This document shows positions 7,847 to 14,993 of a stretch of 18,554 nt of DNA, in pieces. Numbering within the stretch: position 1 is the first letter of the stretch; every line of letters begins with the position of its first letter. Under the pieces are notes generated by a model. That model searched no databases and had not been told where the DNA came from. It worked only from the letters and a program-made list of their open reading frames with translations. This stretch comes from RGIG7213 sp045540335 (lineage in GTDB: Bacteria > Bacillota > Clostridia > Oscillospirales > CAG-272): NCBI GenBank assembly GCA_045540335.1, contig JAZQHC010000031.1, positions 1-18,554 on the forward strand. Reading direction: 5' to 3'. Position numbers and translations under genes: made by a program.

Positions 7847-8004
7847 TATTTGCTTTCTTTTTTAGCCTTGTTTTCGCATTTCTGGTTTGCAACCGTGCAG
7901 GAGGTTTTGCAAGCGGATTGGCAGGAAGCCTGGCATTCGCCGCAGCCTGCGCCGATAGCGTTCTTTGCGTATGTTGTTTTGTTGATTGTTTTTACGTTTT
8001 TCAT
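7846..8004 (-). CDS. scfA: SCIFF peptide precursor (six cysteines in forty-five residues)
   Basis: A 52-residue peptide, too short for many gene finders. It starts MKNVKTINKTTYAK and has a core with six Cys at positions 21, 24, 28, 32, 36 and 43 in the family pattern (CGECQASCQSACKTSC, then TVANQKCEN), matching the SCIFF precursor family (TIGR03973), which is nearly universal in Clostridia. A ribosome binding site (AAAGGAA) precedes the ATG at 8004. The stop codon shares its last base with the start of the maturase gene. The Thr at position 34, between Cys32 and Cys36, is the residue expected to receive the thioether from an upstream Cys in characterised members. The role of the mature peptide is not established. 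Confidence 0.95.
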   Translation of the reverse strand: MKNVKTINKTTYAKNAIGAGCGECQASCQSACKTSCTVANQKCENKAKKESK

Positions 8005-8027
8005 TTTTTATAATTCCTTTCGGTTTA

Positions 8028-8495
8028 CTATTTATTTAAGCCGTTAAAGTAAACGGACTTCTTTTGTTTTTTCATCGCGGGCATACCTGCTTTTACGGTG
8101 TTGGGCCTTGATTTTGTTGAACACCCAAGGCAAGCAAATATAATGCACACAATAACTGATGATGCAAGCATCAGACCGTTTATGCCCCTATCTGATGCAA
8201 ATATTGCCCATAGGGCAATTATTACGCCGATATATCCCGCGCTGCATAAAGCACCGCATAACGCCCCTTTGCAGCCGTGAAGCCTGCCGCAAACAAAACC
8301 GCATACGGCACTGCCGAAAAGCAACACCGCGCTGCCCAGCCATGCAAGCGACACAGGGTCTGATGTGGAAAGGGCCATGGCAGTACATAACGCAAGTAAC
8401 GCTGCACACACCGCAACAGCCACCCCGAGAGATATCATTACGCTTTTAAACAAAGCAACGAATGCTTTGCCCGAAATGTCATTTTTACCGTTCAT
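8028..8495 (-). CDS. TIGR04086-type membrane protein
   Basis: 155 residues from the ATG at 8495, which has AAGG eight bases upstream; a GTG start three codons earlier overlaps that site. Four hydrophobic helices: about 20-45 (VMISLGVAVAVCAALLALCTAMAL), 51-70, 80-103 and 110-130, with small-residue-rich GxxxG-like packing (GCKGALCGALCSAGY), then a basic cytoplasmic tail. It fits the Clostridia-specific putative membrane protein family TIGR04086, which is commonly found between yajC and the SCIFF genes, exactly as here. Function unknown; the steady co-location suggests a link to SCIFF export or to the Sec machinery, but that is inference. Confidence 0.8.
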   Translation of the reverse strand: MNGKNDISGKAFVALFKSVMISLGVAVAVCAALLALCTAMALSTSDPVSLAWLGSAVLLFGSAVCGFVCGRLHGCKGALCGALCSAGYIGVIIALWAIFASDRGINGLMLASSVIVCIIFACLGCSTKSRPNTVKAGMPAMKKQKKSVYFNGLNK

Positions 8496-8565
8496 CTTCC
8501 GCACCTTTCAAATAGTTTATTTAATACTATTCGAAAACGTGCGGCAATATTACGGATGATTGAGA

Positions 8566-8874
8566 TTATTTTTCCGATGCTTTTACGTCGATATTCTTAA
8601 TTGCGGATTTAAGAATGCGAATCCTTGTTCTGTCTCTGGATGTTTCGATAAGAACTGTTTCATCCTTGATGCTTACGATCTCGCCTATAATGCCGCCGAT
8701 AGTTGTTATCTCGTCGCCTACTGCAAGCTCGTTCAGCATTTGGGCAACTTCTCTTTCCTGCTTTTTCTGCGGACGCATAACGAAAAAGTAGAAGAAAACT
8801 ATCATTACGACAATAAGAACGATCGACATCATGCCCGAAGTAAGGTCACCGCCTGCGGTTAACAAAAATGCCAT
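8566..8874 (-). CDS. yajC: YajC, Sec translocase accessory subunit
   Basis: 102 residues with a single N-terminal membrane helix (about 14-34, GMMSIVLIVVMIVFFYFFVMRP), the conserved MRPQKKQ motif right after it, and a small cytoplasmic beta domain (LAVGDEITTIGGIIGEIVSI). YajC associates with SecDF and helps preprotein export. GGAG lies ten bases before the ATG. It is the first gene of the operon that continues with the TIGR04086 protein and the SCIFF pair. No secD/secF is present in this window. Confidence 0.95.
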   Translation of the reverse strand: MAFLLTAGGDLTSGMMSIVLIVVMIVFFYFFVMRPQKKQEREVAQMLNELAVGDEITTIGGIIGEIVSIKDETVLIETSRDRTRIRILKSAIKNIDVKASEK

Positions 8875-8908
8875 TGATCAAACTCCTATTACGTTAATAC
8901 TTTTTCCC

Positions 8909-8937
8909 ATTATACCCCTTAACAGATTACTTTGCAA
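8909..8937 (-). promoter_or_regulatory. Sigma-A type promoter of the yajC-SCIFF operon
   Basis: On the minus strand: -35 TTGCAA (8932-8937), 17-base spacer, -10 TATAAT (8909-8914), about 34 bases upstream of the yajC start. Divergent from the promoter at 8993-9022. Confidence 0.75.
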
Positions 8938-8992
8938 CACCTTGAAATAAACATTTATTAATAAAATGTAAATTTTATAAAGCAATTTTCGG

Positions 8993-9022
8993 TTGACAAA
9001 ACTATACCGAATGTATTATAAT
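8993..9022 (+). promoter_or_regulatory. Sigma-A type promoter of the NamZ-HAD gene pair
   Basis: -35 TTGACA (8993-8998), 18-base spacer, -10 TATAAT (9017-9022), 28 bases before the ATG at 9051. Confidence 0.8.
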
Positions 9023-9050
9023 AAACAAAATCAATTTCAGAGGTGGTAGT

Positions 9051-10223
9051 ATGGCAACCGTTGTCGGAATAGACAGAATAAAAGAAGAAAGCGTTAAAAA
9101 AATACTTTCAAGCGGAAAAATAGGGCTTATATCTGCAGTTTCGGGATTGTCGTCTGATTATAGATATACAGTCGGTATAATGTGCGAAAGCTTTACAGTA
9201 GCCGCGTTGCTTGCGCCTGAACACGGCGTTTGGGGTGCACTCGGCCCCGGGGAAAAAGTCAGTGGCGGGGTGGATAAATATACGGGAATACCGACGTATA
9301 GCTTATATAAAGATTTTCTTGACGTGCCCGGAAAAGAAAAAGAGGGCGCGGATATATCCGATATCATGAACGGATTCGATATGGTCGTGTTTGATATGCA
9401 GGACGTGGGCTCGCGCTATTTCACGTATGCTTCTACCTTGTTTTGTGCAATGAAAACGTGTGCGTCTGTTAAAAAGCCGCTTATAGTGCTTGACAGGCCC
9501 AACCCGATTTCGGGAAAGGTAGAGGGTAACTGCCTTGATATGAAGTATTCTTCTTATATAGGAATGACAAGCGTGCCGATACGCCACGGCATGACATTGG
9601 GCGAGCTTGCCTGCTTTTATAATGGCGAATACGGCTTGAATTGCGAATTGTACGTAGTACAAATGACGGGTTGGAATCGAGATATGTATTTCGAACAAAC
9701 CGGTATCCCGTTTGTAAAGCCCAGCCCCAACCTGCCTACGATGGATTCCATTGTAGTTTATAACGGCACGTGCATGCTTTCGGGAACGAATGCGTCAGAG
9801 GGGCGCGGTACAACAACGCCGTTTACGACCGTCGGCGCACCGTATATCGACCCTATGAAATTTACCAAGGAAATGAACGGGGCGAATCTGCGCGGCGTTC
9901 ATTTCAGCCCGGCGCTGTTTATACCTGCATTTTCAAAGTATCCGGGGGAATTACTTGGCGGCGTTAACCTTCACGTTTTTGACCGCGAAGCCTTTGAGCC
10001 TGTCCGCACGGGCGTTACACTTATAAGAATGATGCAGAAGATGTACCCTGATGATTTCGCGTTCAGACAGCCCGCAAACGAAGGCGCGCATTACCATATA
10101 GACCTTTCAACGGGAAATACAGACATACGCGACGGCGTTTTAACTGCGGATGAAATAATGGATAAGTGGAACGCGCAAGCAGAAGAATTTAAGAAAAATA
10201 ACGAAAAATATTATCTTTATTGA
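9051..10223 (+). CDS. NamZ/YbbC family protein (DUF1343), probable exo-beta-N-acetylmuramidase
   Basis: 390 residues; AGAGGTGG lies a few bases before the ATG. Family signatures are all present: LLAPEHGVWG near the start, FDMQDVGSRYFTYAS, the LDRPNP motif, a PIRHGMTLGELA segment, SPNLPTMDS, EGRGTTTPFTTVGAP, and a HFSPALFIPAFSKYPGE region. NamZ of Bacillus subtilis removes MurNAc from the non-reducing end of peptidoglycan fragments. No signal peptide is visible (the N-terminus is MATVVGIDRIKEES), so the protein seems cytoplasmic, acting on imported fragments; Bacillus NamZ, in contrast, is secreted. It is followed after one base by a HAD phosphatase gene, so the two form a transcription unit that may belong to cell-wall recycling. 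Exact substrate not shown. Confidence 0.88.
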   Translation: MATVVGIDRIKEESVKKILSSGKIGLISAVSGLSSDYRYTVGIMCESFTVAALLAPEHGVWGALGPGEKVSGGVDKYTGIPTYSLYKDFLDVPGKEKEGADISDIMNGFDMVVFDMQDVGSRYFTYASTLFCAMKTCASVKKPLIVLDRPNPISGKVEGNCLDMKYSSYIGMTSVPIRHGMTLGELACFYNGEYGLNCELYVVQMTGWNRDMYFEQTGIPFVKPSPNLPTMDSIVVYNGTCMLSGTNASEGRGTTTPFTTVGAPYIDPMKFTKEMNGANLRGVHFSPALFIPAFSKYPGELLGGVNLHVFDREAFEPVRTGVTLIRMMQKMYPDDFAFRQPANEGAHYHIDLSTGNTDIRDGVLTADEIMDKWNAQAEEFKKNNEKYYLY

Positions 10224-10224
10224 T

Positions 10225-10872
10225 ATGGATTGTGTAATTTTTGATTTAGACGGGACTATTGCCAATTCCGGCGAGGGTATTATAAAATGTGCCGAAAAGG
10301 TTTTTGAATATTTTAATATGCCGGTTCCGCCGTATGAAGCGCTTACCTCCTTCGTTGGGCCGCCGCTTTACGCAAGCTTTGAAAGATTCGGTATTCCGAA
10401 GGATAAAATAGACCGTGCGATTACGGTTTACCGCAAAAGATACAATACCGTCGGCAAGCTTGAAAGCTTTATTTACGATGGTATAGAGCCGCTGCTTTAT
10501 AACCTGAAAAACAGCGGAAAACGCTTGTTCGTAGCCACGGCGAAGCCGCAAAATATAGCCGTACAAATGCTTCAGCACTTTAAGCTTGACGGGTATTTTG
10601 AATATATCTGCGGCGCATCAGAGGATAAAAAACGCCGAGAAAAGGCAGAGGTGATATCCCACCTGCTTAACATTTGCGAAAACATTTCAAGCCCCGTTAT
10701 GGTTGGCGACACGATGACAGACGTGCAAGGCGCATCAGCAAACGGAATACCTACCGTTGCGGTACTTTGGGGATACGGAAACGAAAAAGACCTTATCGAA
10801 AATGCCGCATATACGGTAAAGACTCCGAAAGAGCTTTATCTTTTACTTGAAAGCTTAAGCGATGTACAGTAA
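10225..10872 (+). CDS. HAD-superfamily hydrolase, phosphoglycolate-phosphatase-like
   Basis: 215 residues. HAD motifs: I, FDLDGT at residues 6-11 with nucleophile Asp7 and acid/base Asp9; II, TAKP near residue 105; III, Lys in SEDKKRREKAE near 132; IV, GDTMTDVQGA near 163. A helical cap (about 15-85) sits between motifs I and II, the type 1 arrangement of Gph/PgmB-like enzymes. The start codon lies one base after the stop of the NamZ-like gene, with the ribosome binding site inside that gene being weak, so translation is probably coupled. A sugar phosphate from the same catabolic route is a reasonable guess for the substrate, but family members are promiscuous. No terminator is obvious downstream. 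Confidence 0.85.
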   Translation: MDCVIFDLDGTIANSGEGIIKCAEKVFEYFNMPVPPYEALTSFVGPPLYASFERFGIPKDKIDRAITVYRKRYNTVGKLESFIYDGIEPLLYNLKNSGKRLFVATAKPQNIAVQMLQHFKLDGYFEYICGASEDKKRREKAEVISHLLNICENISSPVMVGDTMTDVQGASANGIPTVAVLWGYGNEKDLIENAAYTVKTPKELYLLLESLSDVQ

Positions 10873-10907
10873 TCGCCGAAGTCCAAAAATAAAATTGAAA
10901 ATTATAA

Positions 10908-11204
10908 TTAACCCCCTTGCCATGCAGCTTGGATCGTTTCTGTATATCTGTGTGAAGTATGTGTATTTTGTACGTGTGTGCTTTCTACTAACGAGGTTAA
11001 AGAAACCACGGTGTATTTAAGAAAATTTTCATCACAAGCATAAAAAATGTGTATAGATATATCCTTCGTGATGATTGCCTCTGTCAAATTTTTTAAATAT
11101 ATATATTCGTATAAAATGTCGTCAAATACGTAATATCCGAAGGTTTTGTGAACCTTGCTTACTTGCCATTGCTTTATATTATCCGTGTGCGGGTGCGGCG
11201 GCAT
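10908..11204 (-). pseudogene. Fragment of a family 8 glycosyltransferase
   Basis: A short open frame on the minus strand. About 28 residues encoded by 10977-11060 (ISIHIFYACDENFLKYTVVS and on) strongly resemble the first beta-strand and helix of GT8 enzymes, which begin with a nucleotide-sugar-binding segment of the form (I)xxxYAxDxNYxxYxxVSLxSL. The match stops after SLTSLVES; what follows up to the stop is unlike the family, and the DxD motif and the remaining 200 or more residues are absent. The residues before it (from 11204) are not recognisable. I regard it as a remnant. Confidence 0.5.
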
Positions 11205-11560
11205 ATTCTACGCCTTCAACGTCTATATCGTATATCAAAGCGTCCGCAATTGCCTGCATATGATTTCCAAATAAAAAACATTCTTTTTTTTATAGCTTTT
11301 CAGCACGCTTTTGTTTTTGATCTCGAGGTTGAACGTTATCTTCAGATAAAAACGCGCCAACGGCACGGCGACTATTCTATACCAAAAAAAGTGAATGAAT
11401 TTTTCAAAAACAGAGTCGCGTACATACACGTAATCGTCGCCGATGGTTTTCGGCGTAATCTGCGCTGTCGAAAATTCGTTATTCAATTCATCGTCGTAGT
11501 ATATCACTTTTTTAAGTTTGTTTTTTTTTGTTTCAAAATAACCCCGTTTTCTTCAAACAT
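11190..11560 (-). pseudogene. Frameshifted, truncated PlsC-type acyltransferase remnant
   Basis: On the minus strand a frame starting near 11507 reads IYYDDELNNEF, then WYRIVAVPLARFYLKITFNL, the amphipathic N-terminal helix common to a clostridial group of 1-acyl-glycerol-3-phosphate acyltransferases. The frame is lost at an A/T homopolymer near 11280-11290; shifting frame gives FLFGNHMQAIADALI, an NHxxxxD-type motif with the expected GNH...D spacing. A second shift may exist upstream at the A9 tract (11521-11529), where an ATG at 11560 is out of frame with the rest. After ADALI there is no further similarity and a stop follows, so the C-terminal half is missing. Either decay or, for the homopolymer shifts only, sequencing error. 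Confidence 0.5.
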
Positions 11561-11651
11561 CGAATTTTAAGCTGTTAAAATGTTATAAATCAAACACGAA
11601 TGATTATATCATCGTATTTTCAATTAAAAATTTAATGCCCGTAAAGAAAAT

Positions 11652-11732
11652 ATGTTCAAAAATAAATCGAAGCTTAGAAAAGTACTGTATATACTTGTCG
11701 TTCTTGCTGAAATACTTCTATTGACAAAATAA
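11652..11732 (+). CDS. Possible 26-residue membrane peptide
   Basis: MFKNKSKLRKVLYILVVLAE and six more residues: a positively charged start followed by one hydrophobic helix, the look of a small membrane protein. There is no good ribosome binding site, and its end overlaps the -35 element of the nrdG promoter. It may be a chance frame or a leftover of a decayed gene; listed for completeness only. Confidence 0.15.
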   Translation: MFKNKSKLRKVLYILVVLAEILLLTK

Positions 11733-11749
11733 AGCGATGGATATATAAT
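11721..11749 (+). promoter_or_regulatory. Consensus sigma-A promoter of nrdG
   Basis: -35 TTGACA (11721-11726), 17-base spacer, -10 TATAAT (11744-11749): a perfect consensus, 38 bases before the nrdG start at 11788. Confidence 0.88.
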
Positions 11750-11787
11750 ATTCGTGCCGAATTACATTACCGAAAGGCGGAAAATAT

Positions 11788-12507
11788 ATGAAAATAAGCG
11801 GATTTCAAAAACTAACACTGTTGGATTATCCGGGCAATATGGCGTGTACCGTCTTTACAAGCGGGTGCAATTTCAGATGTCCGTTTTGCCACAATGCATC
11901 CTTGGTAACTCATACTGAAGATTGTGCTGTATATACCGAAGAAGAAATTTTTGCTTATCTTGAAAAAAGAAAATCCTTGCTTGACGGTGTATGTATTACA
12001 GGGGGCGAGCCGCTTCTTCAACCGGATATTGAAGATTTTATGGTTAAAATAAATTCGCTGGGGTATAAAGTAAAGCTTGATACAAACGGCAGCTTTCCCG
12101 AAAGGCTTATAAGTGCAGTAAATAAAGGCCTTGTGGATTATATTGCAATGGACATAAAAAATTCCGAAGAAAAATATATGCAAGCCGCAGGCTGTAAAGA
12201 TGCAGATATAGTGGAAAAAATAAAGCGAAGCGTTGATTTTATAATAAATTGCGGTGTGGATTACGAATTCAGAACCACCGTGGTGAAGGAGCTTCACACG
12301 ATCGAGGATATTAAAAATATAGGTAAAATAATAAAAGGGGCAAAAAAGTATTTTATACAACAGTTTATCGATTCGGGCGACCTTATATGCGGCGGTCTTT
12401 CGCCGCTTGATACAGAGGTGCTTGTTCAAATGAAACAATTTTCTGAATCGTTTGTTGAAAAAGCGGAAATAAGAGGGGTTGACACAACATCTTGTGATAA
12501 TGCGTAA
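11788..12507 (+). CDS. nrdG: Anaerobic ribonucleotide reductase activating protein (radical SAM)
   Basis: 239 residues, the longer NrdG2-type (TIGR02495) form common in Clostridia and archaea. It generates the glycyl radical on NrdD using S-adenosylmethionine and a [4Fe-4S] cluster. The cluster motif C-x3-C-x2-C is at C27, C31, C34 (CNFRCPFC); GGEPLLQ follows near residue 72, and the N-terminus has the typical GFQKLTLLDYPG. AAAGGCGG lies seven bases before the ATG. The last codons and the stop lie inside a 13-bp inverted repeat that precedes the nrdD promoter. The downstream neighbour is nrdD, its substrate protein. Confidence 0.93.
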   Translation: MKISGFQKLTLLDYPGNMACTVFTSGCNFRCPFCHNASLVTHTEDCAVYTEEEIFAYLEKRKSLLDGVCITGGEPLLQPDIEDFMVKINSLGYKVKLDTNGSFPERLISAVNKGLVDYIAMDIKNSEEKYMQAAGCKDADIVEKIKRSVDFIINCGVDYEFRTTVVKELHTIEDIKNIGKIIKGAKKYFIQQFIDSGDLICGGLSPLDTEVLVQMKQFSESFVEKAEIRGVDTTSCDNA

Positions 12508-12522
12508 CACAAGATGTTGTTG
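12482..12522 (+). promoter_or_regulatory. NrdR-box-like pair / 13-bp inverted repeat upstream of nrdD
   Basis: ACAACATCTTGTG (12484-12496) and its exact complement CACAAGATGTTGT (12508-12520) are separated by 11 bases. Read as operators, ACACAACATCTTGTGA (12482-12497) and ACACAAGATGTTGTTG (12507-12522) match the NrdR box consensus acaCwATATnTwGtgt at about 14 and 13 of 16 positions. NrdR is the usual repressor of ribonucleotide reductase genes and binds paired boxes; the second box ends eight bases before the nrdD -35 element. The centre distance of 25 bases is shorter than the roughly 31 commonly reported. An alternative is a hairpin at the end of the nrdG transcript, but no T run follows, so it is not an ordinary terminator. 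Confidence 0.6.
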
Positions 12523-12529
12523 TTTACTA

Positions 12530-12558
12530 TTGACAGATTACTATATATGTGGTATAAT
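12530..12558 (+). promoter_or_regulatory. Consensus sigma-A promoter of nrdD
   Basis: -35 TTGACA (12530-12535), 17-base spacer, -10 TATAAT (12553-12558), about 60 bases before the start codon. It sits immediately downstream of the NrdR-box-like repeats. Confidence 0.88.
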
Positions 12559-12617
12559 GCCCCTACGCTGCAAAAATTAAATTTGATGAAAAAATAAAGA
12601 AAAGAGGGATGAAAAAC

Positions 12618-14984
12618 ATGTATAACGTAATTAAAAGAGACGGTCAGATCGTTTCTTTCGATTTGTCAAAAATAGCAACTGCGATAACAAGGGCGTTCGA
12701 GGCTTGCCAAAAGCAATACAACCCTGATACGATAGATTTTCTTGCACTTAAGGTAACGGCAGATTTCCAACCGAAGATAAAGGATGATAAAATATCAGTA
12801 GAACACGTGCAGGACAGTGTAGAATCCGTACTTATCAAGGCAGGATACGACGATGTTGCAAAGGCGTACATCATTTACCGCCGCCAAAGGGAAAAAATAC
12901 GTAATATAAACGCCACCATGGTGGATTACAAGGCGATAATCGACAACTATCTTAACATTAACGACTGGCGCGTTAAAGAAAATTCCACCGTTACGTATTC
13001 CGTAGGCGGTCTTATTTTAAGTAACTCGGGTGCGGTAACGGCAAACTACTGGCTTTCCGAAATATACGACGACGAAATAGGAAATGCCCACAGAAACGCC
13101 GATATACATATTCACGACCTTTCCATGCTTACGGGATACTGTGCAGGCTGGTCGCTTAAACAGCTGATTCAAGAAGGCTTGGGCGGTGTTTCGGGTAAAA
13201 TAACGTCTTCCCCCGCCAGCCACCTTGCAACGCTTTGCAACCAAATGGTAAACTTTTTGGGTATTATGCAAAACGAATGGGCAGGTGCACAGGCATTTTC
13301 TTCTTTTGATACGTACCTTGCACCCTTTGTAAAGGTTGACAATCTTTCCTACAACCAGGTTAAAAAATGTATCGAATCGTTTATTTTCGGTGTAAATACG
13401 CCCAGCCGTTGGGGTACACAGTCACCGTTTACGAATATTACTCTTGACTGGGTAGTTCCTGCAGACTTGGCAGAATTAAACTGTATTGTCGGCGGCAAGG
13501 AGATGGACTTTAAGTATAAAGACTGTCAAAAAGAAGTTGATATGATAAATAAAGCGTTTATCGAAATCATGATAGAAGGCGATGCTAACGGAAGAGGCTT
13601 CCAATATCCTATCCCTACGTATTCGATTACAAAGAATTTCGACTGGTCTGATACTGAAAATAACCGTCTTTTGTTTGAAATGACGTCGAAATACGGTACG
13701 CCTTATTTCTCTAACTATATCAACAGTGATATGGAGCCCAGCGATGTAAGAAGTATGTGTTGCCGTTTGCGCCTTGACCTTCGCGAATTACGTAAAAAAT
13801 CCGGCGGATTTTTCGGAAGCGGCGAATCAACAGGCTCGGTAGGCGTTGTTACCATCAACATTCCGCGCATTGCGTATCTTTCCGAAAATGAACAAGAATT
13901 TTACGAAAGACTTGACAGACTTATGGATATATCCGCACGCTCGCTGAAGGTGAAGCGTACGGTTATAACAAAGCTGCTTGAAGCGGGTCTTTATCCTTAC
14001 ACAAAGAGGTATCTCGGTACGTTTAATAATCACTTTTCCACGATTGGTCTTGTAGGCCTTAACGAAGCGGGCTTGAACGCTAAATGGATAAGGGCAGATC
14101 TTACAGATCCCAAAACACAGCAATTTGCAAAAGATGTTTTGAATCATATGAGAAATAAGCTTTCTGATTATCAGGTACAATACGGAGATCTTTACAATCT
14201 TGAAGCAACCCCTGCCGAATCAACGGCATTCCGTCTTGCAAAGCATGATTTGAAGCGTTACCCCGATATTATTACAGCGGCAAAAAATGATGATGATACA
14301 CCGTATTACACCAACTCTTCACATTTGCCCGTTGGTTATACGGAAGATATCTTTACCGCGCTTGATGTTCAAGACGAGCTTCAAACGCTTTATACGTCCG
14401 GCACGGTATTCCACGCGTTCCTCGGCGAAAAGCTTCCCGATTGGAAGGCGGCGGCAAACCTTGTAAGAAAAATTGCAGAAAACTACCGTTTGCCATATTA
14501 TACGCTTTCGCCTACTTATTCCGTATGTAAAAACCACGGATATATCGCGGGCGAACATTTCAGCTGCCCCGAATGCGGCGAGGTAACAGAAGTTTACAGC
14601 CGTATTACGGGATATTATCGCCCCGTTAAAAACTGGAACGACGGTAAATCGCAAGAATATAAAGACCGTAAGGTTTACAACATAGCAACCTCAAAGCTTG
14701 TGAAGGAAGCATCATCAACGGTACAAGCGCAGGAAGAATGCGCGTGTGCATCTGTTGAAGACGGCGTATATCTGTTCACAACGGCAACATGCCCTAACTG
14801 TAAAATAGCGTGCTCGCTGTTGGATAAAGCCGGTGTTGAATACAAAAAGCTTCTTGCAGACGAAAATGCAGCACTTGCAACATCTTTGGGTATAAAACAA
14901 GCCCCCACGCTTGTTATAGCAGGCGCAGGCGGCGTTGAAAAATATACGGGTGTTTCAGATATTAAAAAATGGCTTAAAGCATAA
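12618..14984 (+). CDS. nrdD: Anaerobic (class III) ribonucleoside-triphosphate reductase with fused C-terminal redoxin domain
   Basis: 788 residues from the ATG at 12618, nine bases after GAGGG; the ATG at 12609 abuts that site and is less likely. It reduces ribonucleoside triphosphates to deoxy forms under anaerobic conditions. Parts: ATP-cone regulatory domain (about 1-95, starting YNVIKRDG); catalytic barrel with Cys175 in TGYCAGW and the pair Cys381/Cys382 in MCCRLRLD, one of which should be the thiyl radical Cys; Zn site C637, H640, C650, C653 (CKNH...CPEC, with His in place of the usual Cys); glycyl radical Gly665 in RITGYYRP. After residue about 700 comes an extra domain with a CPNC redox site (Cys725, Cys728) and a cis-Pro segment (KQAPTLVI), i.e. 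a glutaredoxin/NrdH-like fold. Many NrdD proteins end shortly after the glycyl loop. A disulfide reductase gene follows. Confidence 0.95.
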   Translation: MYNVIKRDGQIVSFDLSKIATAITRAFEACQKQYNPDTIDFLALKVTADFQPKIKDDKISVEHVQDSVESVLIKAGYDDVAKAYIIYRRQREKIRNINATMVDYKAIIDNYLNINDWRVKENSTVTYSVGGLILSNSGAVTANYWLSEIYDDEIGNAHRNADIHIHDLSMLTGYCAGWSLKQLIQEGLGGVSGKITSSPASHLATLCNQMVNFLGIMQNEWAGAQAFSSFDTYLAPFVKVDNLSYNQVKKCIESFIFGVNTPSRWGTQSPFTNITLDWVVPADLAELNCIVGGKEMDFKYKDCQKEVDMINKAFIEIMIEGDANGRGFQYPIPTYSITKNFDWSDTENNRLLFEMTSKYGTPYFSNYINSDMEPSDVRSMCCRLRLDLRELRKKSGGFFGSGESTGSVGVVTINIPRIAYLSENEQEFYERLDRLMDISARSLKVKRTVITKLLEAGLYPYTKRYLGTFNNHFSTIGLVGLNEAGLNAKWIRADLTDPKTQQFAKDVLNHMRNKLSDYQVQYGDLYNLEATPAESTAFRLAKHDLKRYPDIITAAKNDDDTPYYTNSSHLPVGYTEDIFTALDVQDELQTLYTSGTVFHAFLGEKLPDWKAAANLVRKIAENYRLPYYTLSPTYSVCKNHGYIAGEHFSCPECGEVTEVYSRITGYYRPVKNWNDGKSQEYKDRKVYNIATSKLVKEASSTVQAQEECACASVEDGVYLFTTATCPNCKIACSLLDKAGVEYKKLLADENAALATSLGIKQAPTLVIAGAGGVEKYTGVSDIKKWLKA

Positions 14985-14993
14985 GGTATTTGT

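Larger units (their letters stand above)
10873..11720. other. Gene-poor region with decayed coding remnants
   Basis: About 850 bases with no intact gene. It holds the GT8 and PlsC fragments on the minus strand described separately and an AT-rich stretch (11560-11720) that leads into the nrdG promoter. A possible very short open frame on the plus strand lies at 11652-11732. I see no RNA gene or clear hairpin terminator here. Confidence 0.6.

Noticed and set aside
11690..11710. NrdR-box-like sequence before nrdG (GTACTGTATATACTTG)
   Set aside because: Only about 9 of 16 positions match and there is no second box at a proper distance, unlike the pair before nrdD.
11652..11732. 26-residue hydrophobic peptide as a toxin or signalling peptide
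   Set aside because: No convincing ribosome binding site, no partner gene or antisense RNA, and its end overlaps the nrdG promoter; kept only as a low-confidence feature.
11812..12510. 232-residue open frame antisense to nrdG
   Set aside because: It is a shadow of the well-supported nrdG gene; composition is Phe/Ile/Cys/Tyr-rich and shows no domain.
12484..12520. The 13-bp inverted repeat as a rho-independent terminator of nrdG
   Set aside because: No run of T follows the second arm; the sequence goes straight into the nrdD promoter and matches an operator pattern better.
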